A DNA stretch of 5,559 nucleotides from Pseudomonadota bacterium (GTDB taxonomy: Bacteria; Pseudomonadota; Alphaproteobacteria; Acetobacterales; Acetobacteraceae), in NCBI GenBank assembly GCA_021805485.1, contig JAJZFF010000546.1, positions 1 through 5,559 of the forward strand. The letters run 5' to 3'. The notes below the pieces were generated by a model. The model was not told where the DNA came from. It saw only the letters and a list, made by a program, of their open reading frames with translations, and ran no database searches. Shown one piece after another: positions 5,015 to 5,559 of this stretch. Each line of letters begins with the position of its first letter. The first letter of the stretch is position 1. The position numbers and the translations under genes are program-made.

Positions 5015-5559
5015 TCAGCGCGCCCGCGCCGCGCGGTATTCGCGCCGCACGATCTCGAGCAGTTCCTCGACCGAGGTGTCGCGCGCCGCCCCCGAGAACG
5101 TCACCTCGCCATGCTGCATCAGCATGACGCGATCGGCAATCTCCAGGGTCTGGGCATAGTTGTGCATGATCATGATGATCGAGATGTCGCCGCGGGCGCG
5201 CTGGCGCTGGATCAGGTCGATGATCAGCCCGGCCTCGCGCGCGCCCATCGCGGCGAGCGGCTCGTCGAGCAGCAGGATCTTGGCATCGGTATAGACCGCG
5301 CGGGCGATCGCGATCGCCTGCCGCTGCCCGCCCGAGAGCATCTCCACCTCCTCGTCGACCGAGGGGATGTTGACGCCGATATCCTCGAGCGCCTCCGCCG
5401 CGCGCCGGCGCATCGTCTTGTGATCGAGCATGCCGAGCGGTGTCCTGAGCTCGCGGTTCAGGAACATGTTGTGATAGATCGGCAGCGTGTTGACCAGGGC
5501 GAGGTCCTGATACACGCACTCGATGCCGAGGGCCCGCGCATGATCCACCGAGGCGAGAT
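5015..5559 (-). CDS. Single-domain sugar ABC transporter ATP-binding protein (FrcA-like), C-terminal part (runs off right edge)
   Basis: About 181 C-terminal residues are visible; the reading frame stays open to the edge, so the GTG at 5548 is an internal Val and not the start, and Walker A lies outside. Counting from that Val: Q-loop Gln14 in VYQDLAL, signature LSGGQRQ at 71-77, Walker B ILLLDEP at 91-97, D-loop-like AAMG at 99-102, and the switch His129 in IMIMHN. VYQDLAL, the Gly where most ABC proteins have Asp in the D-loop, and HNYAQTLEIADRV are typical of the short FrcA-type ATPases (about 260 residues) of fructose/ribose-like importers. The protein ends soon after one ATPase domain, so it is not the tandem type seen at the left of the window. 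Its partners presumably lie further right. The stop is 45 nt before the dehydrogenase start, consistent with one operon. Confidence 0.92.
   Translation of the reverse strand, partial: LASVDHARALGIECVYQDLALVNTLPIYHNMFLNRELRTPLGMLDHKTMRRRAAEALEDIGVNIPSVDEEVEMLSGGQRQAIAIARAVYTDAKILLLDEPLAAMGAREAGLIIDLIQRQRARGDISIIMIMHNYAQTLEIADRVMLMQHGEVTFSGAARDTSVEELLEIVRREYRAARAR

Noticed and set aside
5546..5548. GTG at 5548 as the start of the right-edge ATPase
   Set aside because: The frame remains open to the window edge and the visible protein begins just before the Q-loop, so Walker A must be encoded further right; this GTG is an internal Val codon.
5015..5559. Leu in DEPL (where related ATPases often have Thr) as a sign of an inactive ATPase
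   Set aside because: Leu at this position is common in other active ABC ATPases, and the signature, Walker B Glu and switch His are intact.

Overview
The window is a GC-rich stretch (an alphaproteobacterium is my best guess, possibly a Rhizobiales or Acetobacteraceae member; this is inferred from GC bias, from sugar-transporter and dehydrogenase families common there, and from a Tat-exported binding protein). It is densely coding, and every supportable gene lies on the minus strand, so it reads right to left. No RNA genes, mobile elements, CRISPR arrays or convincing Rho-independent terminators were seen.

In transcription order: (1) a single-domain sugar-type ABC ATPase, cut by the right edge (5559-5015); (2) an SDR-family NAD-dependent sugar dehydrogenase close to the xylose/galactose/arabinose 1-dehydrogenase group (4969-4196); (3) dgoK, 2-dehydro-3-deoxygalactonokinase (4168-3278); (4) dgoA, 2-dehydro-3-deoxy-6-phosphogalactonate aldolase (3290-2670, overlapping dgoK by 13 nt); (5) an SMP-30/gluconolactonase-type lactonase (2570-1656); (6) a Tat-exported periplasmic sugar-binding protein (1571-447); (7) the N-terminal 150 residues of a second ABC ATPase of the RbsA/MglA/XylG type, overlapping the binding protein by ATGA and cut by the left edge (450-1).

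Together the four enzymes give most of the oxidative, non-Leloir (De Ley-Doudoroff) route for D-galactose: sugar to lactone (SDR), lactone to galactonate (SMP-30), then, after dehydration, KDGal to KDPGal (DgoK) and cleavage to pyruvate plus glyceraldehyde 3-phosphate (DgoA). Galactonate dehydratase is not in the window; neither are permeases or a regulator. The flanking genes are uptake components, so this looks like an import-and-oxidise sugar operon.

Two intergenic gaps stand out as AT-rich breaks in the run of tightly packed genes: 2571-2669 (before the lactonase) and 1572-1655 (before the binding protein). The first can fold into a long stem that pairs with the purine tract next to the lactonase ribosome binding site and encloses a perfect 7-bp hairpin. 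This is the least explained structure here. The enzymes themselves belong to known families, and I do not see a wholly new system.
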